Below, in pieces: positions 37,644 to 48,661 of a DNA stretch of 64,000 nt. Source of the DNA: Brachybacterium sp. FME24 (GTDB lineage Bacteria > Actinomycetota > Actinomycetes > Actinomycetales > Dermabacteraceae). Position numbers and translations under genes: made by a program. Every line of letters begins with the position of its first letter. Positions within the stretch are counted from its first letter, which is position 1. The notes under the pieces were generated by a model that did no database searches, was not told the DNA's origin, and was given only the letters and a program-made list of their open reading frames with translations. The DNA is taken from assembly GCF_014897705.1 (NCBI RefSeq), contig NZ_JABUXV010000011.1, forward strand, positions 124,001 to 188,000, given 5' to 3'.

Positions 37644-39167
37644 TCAGGCGGGGGTGACGAGCTCCTGGAGCAGGGCGCGGGCCCCGTCGGCGCGCAGGAC
37701 CTCGAGGGCGTGGAGGTACGGCGTGGTGAAGGCGTCGTGCTCGACCAGGTCGCCGAACAGCTCCTCGTCGCGCAGGAAGGCGAGCGGATCCGAGTCGTGC
37801 TTTGCCGCCGCCGCCATGACGCGGTCGTGGAGGCGATCCACGACCGGCCACTCTTCGCCGTTCTCCCCGGTGCCCTCCGCGTAGCGGGCCCAGGAGGCGA
37901 CGATCGCGGCGCTCGCGGTGACGTCGCGGCCGGCCTCGAGGTTCTCCCTGATCACGGGGACCAGCCAGGTGGGGATGCGGTCGGAGGATTCCGCGGCGAG
38001 CCGGGCCAGGGTGTCCTTGATGCTCTGATTGGCGAAGCGGGCCATGAGCTCGTCCTTGTAGGCCGTCAGGTCGATGCCCGGCACCTCGGGGACTGCTGGC
38101 GTGCCCTCGTGATCCATGTACAGGGTGCGAGTGAACGGAGCGAGGTGCTCGTCAACGGCGGCCTCGTCGGCGTAGGTCTGCCCGAGCAGCAGTCCGAAGT
38201 AGGCGATGGCCTGGTGGGAGCAGTTCAGAAGGCGCAGCTTCATCAGCTCGTACGGTTCGACGTCCTCGACCATCTGCACCCCGACCTCCTCGTAGGCGGG
38301 GCGACCGGCGGGGAACTCGTCCTCCAGGACCCACTGCACGAAGTCCTCGCTGACCACGGGCCAGGCATCCTCGATGCCATAGTCGGCAGCGATCATCTCG
38401 ATGTCCTCGGGTGCCGTCACCGGCGTGATGCGGTCGACCATGCAGTTGGGGAAAGCGACGTGCTGCTCGATCCAATCGCCCATCGGCGTATCGCCGTGCA
38501 GACCGCTCTCGTCGCGGCGCCGCGCGTAGGCGAGGATCATGCGCTTGGCCAGATCACCGTTGCCGCGAACGTTGTCGCAGGACATCACGGTGAAGGGCTC
38601 GGTGCCGGCCGCTCGCCGACGACGCAGCGCCTCGACCACGTAGCCGAACATCGTGCGCGGCGCTCCCTCGCCCTCGCCGAAGCCCGTGGCGAGGTCCGCG
38701 GCGACAGCCTCGGTCCCGTACTGGAACTCGCCCGTGGATGGGTTGTAGTTGTAGCCGCCCTCGGTCACCGTCAGCGAGACGATGCGCACCGCCGGGTCCG
38801 TCATCTGCGCGAGCACGGCCTCGGGGTCGTCGGGCGCGAAGAGGTAGGTGGCGATGGAGCCGATGACGCGCGGGTCGCGCTCCCCGTCGGGCGCCTTGGT
38901 GACCAGCGTGTACAGGCCGTCCTGACTGGTGAGCGCGTCGCGCATGCGGGAGTCGCCCGGCAGGAGGCCGACGCCGCAGATCGCCCAGTCGCGGTCGCGG
39001 CCGGCGTTGAAGAGCCGATCCAGGAACATGGCCTGATGGGCGCGGTGGAAGCCGCCGACGCCGAAGTGGACGATGCCGATCTTCCGCTCATCGAGCGGAT
39101 ACTCGGGCACGGCGACCTGGCCATTCGCAGCGATGTCGGACAGGGCGGAAGAATTCAGGGCGGTCAT
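37644..39167 (-). CDS. Mannitol 2-dehydrogenase family polyol dehydrogenase
   Basis: 507 residues, typical of the polyol-specific long-chain dehydrogenase family (mannitol, arabinitol or sorbitol to the ketose, with NAD+). The Rossmann start is KIGIVHFGVGGFHRAHQAMFLDRL, with VMSCDNVRGNG, FPNCMVDRITP and the catalytic KLRLLNCSHQAIAYFG (Lys, Asn, His) further on. Relatives include fructuronate reductases, but the nearby SorC regulator and ABC importer point to a polyol. It is transcribed away from the importer, in the same direction as the SorC gene 260 bases upstream. Confidence 0.9.
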   Translation of the reverse strand: MTALNSSALSDIAANGQVAVPEYPLDERKIGIVHFGVGGFHRAHQAMFLDRLFNAGRDRDWAICGVGLLPGDSRMRDALTSQDGLYTLVTKAPDGERDPRVIGSIATYLFAPDDPEAVLAQMTDPAVRIVSLTVTEGGYNYNPSTGEFQYGTEAVAADLATGFGEGEGAPRTMFGYVVEALRRRRAAGTEPFTVMSCDNVRGNGDLAKRMILAYARRRDESGLHGDTPMGDWIEQHVAFPNCMVDRITPVTAPEDIEMIAADYGIEDAWPVVSEDFVQWVLEDEFPAGRPAYEEVGVQMVEDVEPYELMKLRLLNCSHQAIAYFGLLLGQTYADEAAVDEHLAPFTRTLYMDHEGTPAVPEVPGIDLTAYKDELMARFANQSIKDTLARLAAESSDRIPTWLVPVIRENLEAGRDVTASAAIVASWARYAEGTGENGEEWPVVDRLHDRVMAAAAKHDSDPLAFLRDEELFGDLVEHDAFTTPYLHALEVLRADGARALLQELVTPA

Positions 39168-39293
39168 GGCTCATCCTTCGTCGGCGAGTGATGTGGGTTC
39201 AGACGATACACACTGAGCCGCCAGATGAGCAGGGGTGGGCGCTCACTTGATCAATGCAGCTCGACGGGCTGGTGGGCCGGCGGGCCAGTGGAT

Positions 39294-39357
39294 CGGTGAG
39301 CCGGTGAGCCGGTGAGCCGACGAGTCGACGGTTCGGTGGACCGACGAGCCGACGAGC
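39294..39357. repeat. 8-bp imperfect tandem array (CGGTGAGC / CGACGAGC)x8
   Basis: Eight 8-bp units in the 260-base gap between the SorC gene and the mannitol dehydrogenase gene. No hairpin of the dispersed family is present here. The rest of the gap shows no gene; a promoter for the dehydrogenase probably lies near 39170-39240. Confidence 0.75.
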
Positions 39358-39426
39358 CGGCGGCGATGGGGCGCTCGAACGCGCGGAGACGAGCGCGACC
39401 CGCCGACGCGCGACCCATCTGCCCCC

Positions 39427-40605
39427 TCAGTCCAGCAGAGCGGCGACCTGATCGGCGAGCTCGGGAGCCAGGACGATGTCGTCCACCATCCCGGAGCGGG
39501 CCGCAGCGATGACCGCCTCGGGCCGGCCGACGGCGGGTGCCGCCGCGATCACCCGGGCACGGCGCAGCTGGTCGGGGCGCACACCGATGACGCGATCCTC
39601 CATCGAGGAGTGCCATACAGCGCCGGTGCCGCCCAGCATGATGCCGCAGATCTCGGCGACGATGCCGGCGTCCTGTGCGCGACGCTGCTCGTCGGCCCCG
39701 AGCCGGGCCCACAGGGTCGAGGCGCCGGCGGACCAGGCCCCGATGGAGACCACGGCGACGTCGAGGGTGTCGGCCGCATCCAATGCTGTGCGCACTTCCT
39801 CCATCGAGCGCAGCGACGCGGCGACCTGAGCTGAATCCACGATCAACGGAGTGGGGAGGGCCCAGAGCTGACCGCCGGTGTGGGCTCCGAGGGTGTGGAC
39901 CAGGGCGGAGGACTGCGCGGTCGAGTAGCCGGGAGCGCTGAGCGGGCCGACGAGCTGGACGATGTCGGCCGCCGGCAGGTCGTCGAGGAAATCCGGCAGG
40001 TGCATGAGGGTGCGGGACCAGGCGACGCCGAGGCGCCCGCCCTCGCGAAGTCTCGTCGGCAGCAGGCGGGCGACCTGCCGGGCGATCGCGGCGCGCATCG
40101 ACTCGCCCGGGCGCGCGGTGGCGACGGTGACCGAGGAGATGCCGAGCTTCTGGGCCAGCGGTGCGGCGTCGCGGCCGGCGGCGCTGGGGTCGACGATCTG
40201 GATGCGCACGATGCCTTCGTCGCGCGCCTCGTCCAACAAGCGCGCGACCTGGAACCGGGACAGCGCGTGCCGACGACCGATCTCGACCTTGGAGAGCCCG
40301 TCGAGGAAGTATTCGGTCGCCAGAACGGCCTTGAGCGACCCGGCCGCGGGAGGTGCCTCGTCAGCCTCGGAGGAGAGCAGTGCGGCGATCGCAGTCCCCG
40401 CAGTGCTCGCGGCCTCCGCCGACCCCGCACCCTCCACGGACCTCGCAGATCCCGTGGCCTCCGCTCCCCCCGAGTCCCGTGCGGCACCGACCGGCTCTTC
40501 GGTGCGACTGCCTGTCGCGGGAGTGCCGTCCCCGTCGGCCGAAGCCCGCCCGATCTGCCTGCTGACCGGCGCGTCGTTGTGCACAGTGGTGCGTTTCTGC
40601 GCCAT
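39427..40605 (-). CDS. SorC-family transcriptional regulator
   Basis: 392 residues from ATG at 40605 (AAGGAGC upstream; the frame is open to 40749). After an Ala/Gly/Ser-rich leader of about 70 residues, the HTH lies in LATEYFLDGLSKVEIGRRHALSRFQVARLLDEARDEGIVRI. The sugar-phosphate-binding domain follows: GGRLGVAWSRTLMHL, DIVQLVGPLSAPGYSTAQSSALVHTLG, VVSIGAWSAGASTLW and ICGIMLGGTG. SorC/DeoR-like regulators sense phosphorylated sugars or polyols. It is divergent from the polyol ABC importer and probably controls both that and the dehydrogenase gene. Confidence 0.9.
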   Translation of the reverse strand: MAQKRTTVHNDAPVSRQIGRASADGDGTPATGSRTEEPVGAARDSGGAEATGSARSVEGAGSAEAASTAGTAIAALLSSEADEAPPAAGSLKAVLATEYFLDGLSKVEIGRRHALSRFQVARLLDEARDEGIVRIQIVDPSAAGRDAAPLAQKLGISSVTVATARPGESMRAAIARQVARLLPTRLREGGRLGVAWSRTLMHLPDFLDDLPAADIVQLVGPLSAPGYSTAQSSALVHTLGAHTGGQLWALPTPLIVDSAQVAASLRSMEEVRTALDAADTLDVAVVSIGAWSAGASTLWARLGADEQRRAQDAGIVAEICGIMLGGTGAVWHSSMEDRVIGVRPDQLRRARVIAAAPAVGRPEAVIAAARSGMVDDIVLAPELADQVAALLD

Positions 40606-40966
40606 CGCAGCTCCTTCCGATGTCTTCCCGGCGCGCACACTTGCGCCCTGCCTCTTGCTCAACTGAGAGTATATGACTACGCTCACTCTCAGCTGAGCAC
40701 GAAGATTGATCATATGAGAGCACCGGCGACGTCGCCGCGTGCACCCCACTCCAGCGGGACCGCCGTCGGCCAGTCGCGACGGGCTCGCCGGGCACCCGTT
40801 CTACAGCGGCCACGACACCGGACCCGTTCCTCGAGACCCCAGGATCCGTACCGAGCGCCCCGGCCAGGGCCTCGCTCGACCCCGAGCGGGCGGACCCGCA
40901 CCGGATACCTCGCGGACCCTTCTGCGGGAACCGTCCAGCCACGAGCCGTTCAAAGGAGAACAGCGC
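40606..40966. promoter_or_regulatory. Divergent polyol promoter region and leader
   Basis: 361 bases between the SorC and binding-protein starts. It has the large operator near the SorC end. The 260 bases from 40699 to the binding-protein start hold no recognised gene and form a long 5' leader, ending in AAAGGAG before ATG at 40967. Confidence 0.6.
40657..40698. promoter_or_regulatory. SorC operator in the divergent polyol promoter
   Basis: A 42-bp inverted repeat GCTCAACTGAGAGT-N14-ACTCTCAGCTGAGC with 14-base arms and one mismatch. Each arm itself holds a CTCA-NN-TGAG palindrome, so there are two like subsites 28 bp apart, suiting a SorC tetramer. TATATGACT in the spacer (40670-40678) is a possible -10 element. 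The site begins 51 bases upstream of the SorC start codon. Confidence 0.75.
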
Positions 40967-42370
40967 ATGGAACACCCTCTTCCACACCGCCCCCACCCGT
41001 CACACCGAGCCGGGACACCGTTGCGTCCGCGCCGTCGCACGGTCCTGGGCGCCGGCCTCACCGCCGGGCTCGGTGCCGCGGGGCTCGCCGGCTGCGGTGC
41101 CGGCTCCGGCGGCAAGGAATCCATCGTCGTCGCGATCGTCTCGAACCCGCAGATGCAGGACGCGATCAGCCTCATCGACCACTTCACGGCCGATCACCCC
41201 GATATCGACGTGCGCTTCGTGTCCCTGCCGGAGAACGAGGCGCGCGCGAAGATCACCGCGTCGGTCGCCTCCGGCGGCGGCGAGTTCGACGTCGTCATGA
41301 TCTCCAACTACGAGACCCCGCTGTGGGCGCCCAACGGCTGGCTGACCGACCTCGAGCCGTACATCGCGCAGACCGACGGCTACCAGCCCGACGACTTCGT
41401 GCCCACGATCAAGGACGCCCTGACAGTCGACGGCTCCATGTACTCGGTGCCCTTCTACGGCGAGAGCGCGTTCCTGGTGTACCGGCAGGATCTGTTCGAT
41501 TCGGCCGGCCTGGAGATGCCCCCTCACCCGAGCTGGGACGACCTGCGGGGCTTCGCCTCCACCCTGCATGACCCCGACGCCGGGATGTCCGGGATCGCCC
41601 TGCGGGGATTGGCCGGCTGGGGCGAGAACCTCGCCCCGATGTGCACGGCCATCAACACCTTCGGAGGCAGCTGGTTCGATACGGACTGGGCACCCCGCCT
41701 GGACTCGGAGGAGGTGCACGATGCGGTGGCCATGTACGTCGACACTCTGCGCACCTACGGCCAGCCCGGTGCCGCGACCTCCGGCTTCGGCGAGTGCCTG
41801 ACTCACTTCAGCCAGGGCAATGCCGCCATGTGGTTCGACGCCTCCTCGATGGTCTCCGGCGTCGAGAACCCGGCCTCCTCCACCGTGGTCGGCAAGACGG
41901 GGTACGCCTTGGGACCCACGAATCTGACCGAGTACGCCGGCTGGCTGTACTCCTGGGCGCTGGCGATCCCCCAGACCAGCCAGAAGAAGGACGCGGCCTG
42001 GGAGTTCATCGCCTGGATGACCCACCCCGACTACTTCCAGCTGGTCGGCAACGAGATCAGTTGGGAGGCATTGCCGCCCGGCTCGCGACTGTCGACCTAC
42101 GAGATCCCCGAGTACGCCGAGCTCTCCGAGCACTACGCGGGACCCACTCTGGACTCGATGGAGAACTCGACCCAGGAGAACTCGATGACCGTCGAGGTGC
42201 CTTATGACGGGCTCCAGAACGTCGTCATCCCGGAGTTCCAGGACCTCGGCACCCGTGTGGGCCAGCAGTTCTCCGCTGCGATCGCCGGTCAGAAGAGCGT
42301 CGACGAGGCGCTGGAGCAATCCCAGGGCTTCGCCGAATCGGTCGCCCGCACCTACGGATGGGAGGGCTGA
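40967..42370 (+). CDS. Polyol/sugar ABC transporter substrate-binding lipoprotein
   Basis: 467 residues. A His/Pro-rich N-terminus is followed by RPRRRTVLGAGLTAGLGAAGLAGCGAG, a Tat-like signal ending in the lipobox LAGC. The mature part is a family 1 solute-binding protein: IVVAIVSNPQMQDAISLIDHFTADHPDIDVRFVSL, DVVMISNYETPLWAPNGWL, YSVPFYGESAFLVYRQDLF, GNAAMWFDASSMVSGVE. The mannitol-dehydrogenase neighbour and the SorC regulator suggest sorbitol or mannitol (SmoE-like), though this is an inference. The start was chosen for the strong ribosome binding site AAAGGAGAA. Confidence 0.9.
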   Translation: MEHPLPHRPHPSHRAGTPLRPRRRTVLGAGLTAGLGAAGLAGCGAGSGGKESIVVAIVSNPQMQDAISLIDHFTADHPDIDVRFVSLPENEARAKITASVASGGGEFDVVMISNYETPLWAPNGWLTDLEPYIAQTDGYQPDDFVPTIKDALTVDGSMYSVPFYGESAFLVYRQDLFDSAGLEMPPHPSWDDLRGFASTLHDPDAGMSGIALRGLAGWGENLAPMCTAINTFGGSWFDTDWAPRLDSEEVHDAVAMYVDTLRTYGQPGAATSGFGECLTHFSQGNAAMWFDASSMVSGVENPASSTVVGKTGYALGPTNLTEYAGWLYSWALAIPQTSQKKDAAWEFIAWMTHPDYFQLVGNEISWEALPPGSRLSTYEIPEYAELSEHYAGPTLDSMENSTQENSMTVEVPYDGLQNVVIPEFQDLGTRVGQQFSAAIAGQKSVDEALEQSQGFAESVARTYGWEG

Positions 42371-42373
42371 GAC

Positions 42374-43354
42374 ATGTCGACCGCCACCGACACACCCGCC
42401 GGCCGGGGGGCGGACGCGCCGCGCACTCCGTCGGCCGACGGACCCCGCGATCGCACCCCGCACCTCGGCGAGCACTCCAAGGCCGAGGCCTGGCGCCGTC
42501 GGCTCCCGCTGATGCCCGCGTTCCTGTTCGTGGTGATCTGCACCCAGATCCCCTTCCTGCTGACGATCTGGTACTCCCTGCGCTCGCGAAACCTGCTGCG
42601 CCCCGAGGGCGAGCAGTTCGTGGGCCTGCGCAACTATCTCGACATCTTCGTCGACTCCACGTTCCGCACCGCGGCACTGAACTCGATCCTGTTCACCCTG
42701 GGCTGCGTGGTCGTCTCGCTCCTGCTGGGACTGGGGCTCGCGCTGCTGCTGGACCGGAAGTTCTTCGGGCGCGGCTTCATCCGCACCCTGCTGATCACGC
42801 CGTTCCTCATCATGCCGGTGGCCGGGGCGATGCTCTGGTCGATCTCGATGTTCGACCCCACCTACGGCCTGGTCAACTGGCTGATCGGCACCGTGGGGAT
42901 CTCGCCGGTGGACTGGACCAGCCAGTTCCCGATGGTCTCGATCATCATCGCGCTGGTGTGGCAGTGGACGCCGTTCATGATGCTGCTGCTCCTGGCGGGC
43001 CTGCAGTCCCAGACCGGTGACGTGCTCGAGGCCGCTTCGATGGACGGCGCCGGGCCGGGCAAGACGTTCCTGCACATCACGTTGCCGCACCTGCGGTTCT
43101 ACCTCGAGCTGTCCGTGCTGCTGGGCGCGATCTACGTCGTCAACACCTTCGACCAGATCTACCTGATGACCGCGGGCGGCCCCGGCACCGCCAGCGCCAA
43201 CCTGCCGTTCTACATCTACCAGCGCGCGTTCCTCGGCTTCGACATCGGGCAGTCCGCCGCGATGGGCGTGATCACCGTGATCGCCACCATCGTCATCGCC
43301 ACGTTCGCGCTGCGCCTGATCTTCACCGGCATCAACAGCAAGGAGCAGTCATGA
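42374..43354 (+). CDS. Polyol ABC transporter permease (SmoF-like)
   Basis: 326 residues with six helices after a polar leader. The EAA loop reads LEAASMDGAGPGKTFLHITLPHLRF. LLMPAFLFVVICTQIPFLLTIWYSLRSRNLLRPEG and NTFDQIYLMTAGGPGTASANLPFYIY match CUT1 permeases of polyol systems. It starts 3 bases after the binding-protein stop and overlaps the next permease by 4 bases. Confidence 0.92.
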   Translation: MSTATDTPAGRGADAPRTPSADGPRDRTPHLGEHSKAEAWRRRLPLMPAFLFVVICTQIPFLLTIWYSLRSRNLLRPEGEQFVGLRNYLDIFVDSTFRTAALNSILFTLGCVVVSLLLGLGLALLLDRKFFGRGFIRTLLITPFLIMPVAGAMLWSISMFDPTYGLVNWLIGTVGISPVDWTSQFPMVSIIIALVWQWTPFMMLLLLAGLQSQTGDVLEAASMDGAGPGKTFLHITLPHLRFYLELSVLLGAIYVVNTFDQIYLMTAGGPGTASANLPFYIYQRAFLGFDIGQSAAMGVITVIATIVIATFALRLIFTGINSKEQS

Positions 43355-44247
43355 GCGCCACCACCGCCGACGCCCCTCGGACTCCCGTCGGCGCCCGGCC
43401 CGCCGCACCTCCCGCCCAGCGGCGTCGGCCCAAGGGCCGACTCAGCCGGCACCTGCTGACCGTGCTGGCCTGGGCTGCCGGGCTGATCTTCTTCGCCCCC
43501 GTGGCGTGGATGGTGCTGACCAGCTTCAAGCAGGAGAGCCAGGCGGCGTCGAACCCGCCCACGTTCTTCTTCACCCCGACGCTCGAGCAGTACGCCTCCA
43601 TCATCGGCACCTCCGGGGCGGGCTCGTACCTGCTGAACTCGGTGATCGCCACCGTGGCGTCGACTCTGCTGGTGCTGGTCCTGGCAGTGCCCGCCGCCTA
43701 TGCCGTGAGCATCCGGCCCATCAAGCGCACCCAGGATGTGCTGTTCTTCTTCATCTCCACGAAGATGCTGCCGGTGGTCGCCGTGATCATGCCGATCTAC
43801 GTGATCGCCGGACAGCTGCGCATCCTCGACAACATCCTCACCCTGATAGTGCTGTACACGGCGATGAACCTGCCGATCGCGGTGTGGATGATGCGCTCGT
43901 TCTTCCTCGAGGTGCCCGGGGAGGTGCTCGAGGCAGCATCGATCGACGGCGCCTCGCTGATGCGCACGATGCGCACGGTGCTGCTGCCGATGGTGGCCCC
44001 GGGCGTCGCGGCCACCGCGCTGATCTGCGTGATCTTCGCGTGGAACGAGTTCTTCTTCGCCCTGAACCTCACCGCCGCGAACGCCGCGACGGTGCCGATC
44101 TTCCTCATGTCGACCATGACCTCGGAAGGCCTGTTCCTGGCGAGGCTGTCCGCAGCGTCCGTGCTGGCCTCCCTGCCGGTGGTCCTGGCCGGTTGGATCG
44201 CCCAGAAGCAGCTGGTGCGCGGCCTCTCCATGGGCGCCGTCAAGTAA
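43351..44247 (+). CDS. Polyol ABC transporter permease (SmoG-like)
   Basis: 298 residues, six helices. The EAA loop is LEAASIDGASLMRTMRTVLLPMVAPGVAATA, and the C-terminus QKQLVRGLSMGAVK is typical of MalG/SmoG proteins. It is the last gene of the importer operon; no ATPase follows. Downstream lie tandem repeats and hairpin element 3, then the convergent NAD+ synthase gene. Confidence 0.92.
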   Translation: MSATTADAPRTPVGARPAAPPAQRRRPKGRLSRHLLTVLAWAAGLIFFAPVAWMVLTSFKQESQAASNPPTFFFTPTLEQYASIIGTSGAGSYLLNSVIATVASTLLVLVLAVPAAYAVSIRPIKRTQDVLFFFISTKMLPVVAVIMPIYVIAGQLRILDNILTLIVLYTAMNLPIAVWMMRSFFLEVPGEVLEAASIDGASLMRTMRTVLLPMVAPGVAATALICVIFAWNEFFFALNLTAANAATVPIFLMSTMTSEGLFLARLSAASVLASLPVVLAGWIAQKQLVRGLSMGAVK

Positions 44248-44270
44248 GCCGACGATCCCCCGCACCGCAC

Positions 44271-44306
44271 GCACCCGCACCCGCACCCGCACCCGCACCC
44301 GCACCC
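44271..44306. repeat. 6-bp tandem array (GCACCC)x6
   Basis: Six perfect GCACCC units directly before the 5' end of hairpin element 3. Confidence 0.95.
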
Positions 44307-44368
44307 CGAGTTTTGTGGCCTGAGGACCGATGCCAGTTCGCGCATCGGTCCTCAGGCCACAAAACTCG
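44307..44368. repeat. Hairpin family element 3 (perfect 27-bp arms)
   Basis: A 62-bp perfect inverted repeat: arms 44307-44333 and 44342-44368, loop of 8 bases (CAGTTCGC). Outer CGAGTTTTGTGGCC, inner GAGGACCGATGC. The absence of any mismatch argues for recent insertion or active selection. It lies between two convergent genes and is followed by a 12-bp tandem array. Confidence 0.95.
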
Positions 44369-44386
44369 AGCCGGCGAGCCCCGGCC

Positions 44387-44450
44387 GGGCGGGCAGCCGA
44401 GCGGGCGGCCGAGCGGGCGGCCGGGCGGCCGAGCGGGCAGCCGAGCAGCC
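44387..44450. repeat. 12/8-bp tandem array (GAGCGGGCGGCC)n
   Basis: About five units of GAGCGGGC(G/A)GCC or shortened GGGCGGCC and GAGCAGCC, between hairpin element 3 and the end of the NAD+ synthase gene. Confidence 0.85.
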
Positions 44451-44471
44451 GTGCGGTGACCTGCCGACGGG

Positions 44472-46646
<2,175 letters not shown>

Positions 46647-46806
46647 GGGCCCGAGCGTAATGGAGCACGGGGCCGCGCCGCCGCCATCGCCGTCGCCGTC
46701 GGCCGGACGCGCCGCCCGGTGCCGGCCGGGCGGCACACGACCCCTCCCACCTGCTATACGTTGACCCGGTGGATCTCCGCAGGGCACGGCGCGTGAAAGG
46801 GGCGGC

Positions 46807-47670
46807 ATGAACTCTCGTCGGCCCCTGCTGGGGTGGCTGCTGATCGCTCCCAGTCTGATCGGGGTGACCGCATTCCTGATCCTGCCGGTGATCCTCGCCT
46901 TCGTCGTCTCCCTGTTCCGCTGGGACCTGCTGGGAACGCGCGACTTCATCGGGCTGGACAACTACGCGTCCCTGCTCTCCAGCGGCGCGCTCGTGAACTC
47001 GCTGGTGGTCACCGCCCTGTTCACCCTGATCTCGGTGCCGGTCTCCCTGGCGCTGGGCCTGGTCCTGGCGACGCGGCTGGTGCAGGCGCTGCCGGGGTCG
47101 GCGGTGGTGCGAGTGATCGTGGTGATCCCCTGGGTGTGCGCCCCGCTGGCCCTCGGCGTGGTGTGGAAGTGGATCCTCCAACCGTCCGTCGGCGCCCTGA
47201 ACCAGATCCTCGGCGTGCGGATCGAGTGGCTCACCGATCCCTCCCTCGCACTGCCTGCGGTGGCCTTCGTCGCGATCTGGCAGAACGTCGGCTACATCTC
47301 GCTGTTCTTCCAGGCCGGCCTGTCGAAGATCCCCACCTCGATCTACGAGGCGGCGCGGCTGGACGGCGCCGGTCCCTGGCAGTCGATGCGTCATATGACC
47401 ATCCCGCTGCTGCGACCGACGACGTTCTTCCTGGCCGTCACCCAGGTGGTGGCCAGCTTCCAGGTCTTCGACATGGTCTTCGCACTGACCGGCGGCGGCC
47501 CCCAGCACCGCACCGAGGTCATCGCCTCCCTCGTCTACCACGAGGCCTTCACCACCTCGAACCTGGGGCGGGCGAGCGCCGTCGCGGTGATCCTGTTCGT
47601 CCTGCTGGTGGTGATCACGCTGATCCAGCAGCGCTACTTCGCCCGCCGTATCACCTACGACATGAGCTGA
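46807..47670 (+). CDS. Sugar ABC transporter permease (CUT1, MalF-like), orphan pair
   Basis: 287 residues, six helices. LLGWLLIAPSLIGVTAFLILPVILAFVVSLFRWDLLG and the EAA loop YEAARLDGAGPWQSMRHMTIPLLRPTTFF are diagnostic, as is FALTGGGPQHRTEVIASLVYHEAF. A ribosome binding site (AAAGGGGC) precedes ATG. TTGACC (46761) with a suitable downstream region may be its promoter -35. There is no binding protein or ATPase next to it, which is unusual for a CUT1 operon. Confidence 0.92.
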   Translation: MNSRRPLLGWLLIAPSLIGVTAFLILPVILAFVVSLFRWDLLGTRDFIGLDNYASLLSSGALVNSLVVTALFTLISVPVSLALGLVLATRLVQALPGSAVVRVIVVIPWVCAPLALGVVWKWILQPSVGALNQILGVRIEWLTDPSLALPAVAFVAIWQNVGYISLFFQAGLSKIPTSIYEAARLDGAGPWQSMRHMTIPLLRPTTFFLAVTQVVASFQVFDMVFALTGGGPQHRTEVIASLVYHEAFTTSNLGRASAVAVILFVLLVVITLIQQRYFARRITYDMS

Positions 47671-47683
47671 GAGGAGACCGACG

Positions 47684-48661
47684 ATGCCGACCACCCCTGA
47701 CACCGCGATGCCGCCCTCGCAGGGCGGCCCCGAGTCCACCGGCGTGCCGCGTTCCGCGCGCCGGGGCTCCTCCGCCGGCCGGTCGTCCGGTTCCCGGGCC
47801 CGCCGTTCCGGCCCCGCCTCGATGCAGGCGCGTGCGCTGGCGGGCTACGCGGGCACCTACCTGGTGCTCGCCCTCGCCGCCGTGCTCACCCTGGGCCCTT
47901 TCCTGTTCTCGGTGATGACCGCCTTCACCTCGTCCCAGCAGTTCGCCCAGCAGGGCCCGCTGGCGATCCCCGCGCCGCCGGTGCTGGAGAGTTTCGCGGC
48001 CCTGTTCGCTCCGTCCGCCGGACCAGACGGATTCCTGACCCCGGTGGTGGTCACGGTGCAGATGGTCGCCGTGATCCTGGTCGGGCAGATGGTGTTCTCG
48101 GTGCTCGCCGCCTATGCCTTCGCCCAGCTCCGCTTCCCCGGCCGTGACCTGCTGTTCTGGGTGTACATCGCGACGCTGATGGTGCCGCAGGTGGTCGTGG
48201 TGGTGCCGCTGTACCTGATGATGAGCGAGGTCGGGCTGCGCAACACGTTCTGGGCGCTGGTGCTGCCGTTCGTGCTGGGCTCGCCGTATGCAATCTTCCT
48301 GCTGCGGGAGAACTTCCGCGGGATCCCGACCGAGCTGATGGACGCGATGCGGATCGACGGCGCCGGCACCCTGCGCCTGCTGTGGCACCTGGTGGTGCCG
48401 CTGAACCGACCGATCATCGTCACTCTCGTGCTCATCACCGTGGTCACCCACTGGAACAACTTCATGTGGCCGATGGTGATCACCTCGGGCCCCGAGTGGC
48501 GCACGATCACCGTGGCGACCTCGGCGCTGCAATCGCAGTACAACAACAACTGGACGCTGGTCATGGCCGGCACCACGCTCGCGATGCTGCCGCTGGTGAT
48601 CCTCATGATCGCGTTCCAGAAGCAGATCACCCGCTCCGTCGGCAACACGACCCTGCGCTGA
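47684..48661 (+). CDS. Sugar ABC transporter permease (CUT1, MalG-like), orphan pair
   Basis: 325 residues with a Ser/Arg-rich cytoplasmic leader of about 50 residues and six helices. The EAA loop is LMDAMRIDGAGTLRLLWHLVVPLNRPIIVT and the end is FQKQITRSVGNTTLR. It follows its partner by 13 bases. The nearest unattached sugar-binding lipoprotein gene is 3.3 kb downstream (51999), beyond an MFS/sigma pair, and may be the lost partner. Confidence 0.92.
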   Translation: MPTTPDTAMPPSQGGPESTGVPRSARRGSSAGRSSGSRARRSGPASMQARALAGYAGTYLVLALAAVLTLGPFLFSVMTAFTSSQQFAQQGPLAIPAPPVLESFAALFAPSAGPDGFLTPVVVTVQMVAVILVGQMVFSVLAAYAFAQLRFPGRDLLFWVYIATLMVPQVVVVVPLYLMMSEVGLRNTFWALVLPFVLGSPYAIFLLRENFRGIPTELMDAMRIDGAGTLRLLWHLVVPLNRPIIVTLVLITVVTHWNNFMWPMVITSGPEWRTITVATSALQSQYNNNWTLVMAGTTLAMLPLVILMIAFQKQITRSVGNTTLR

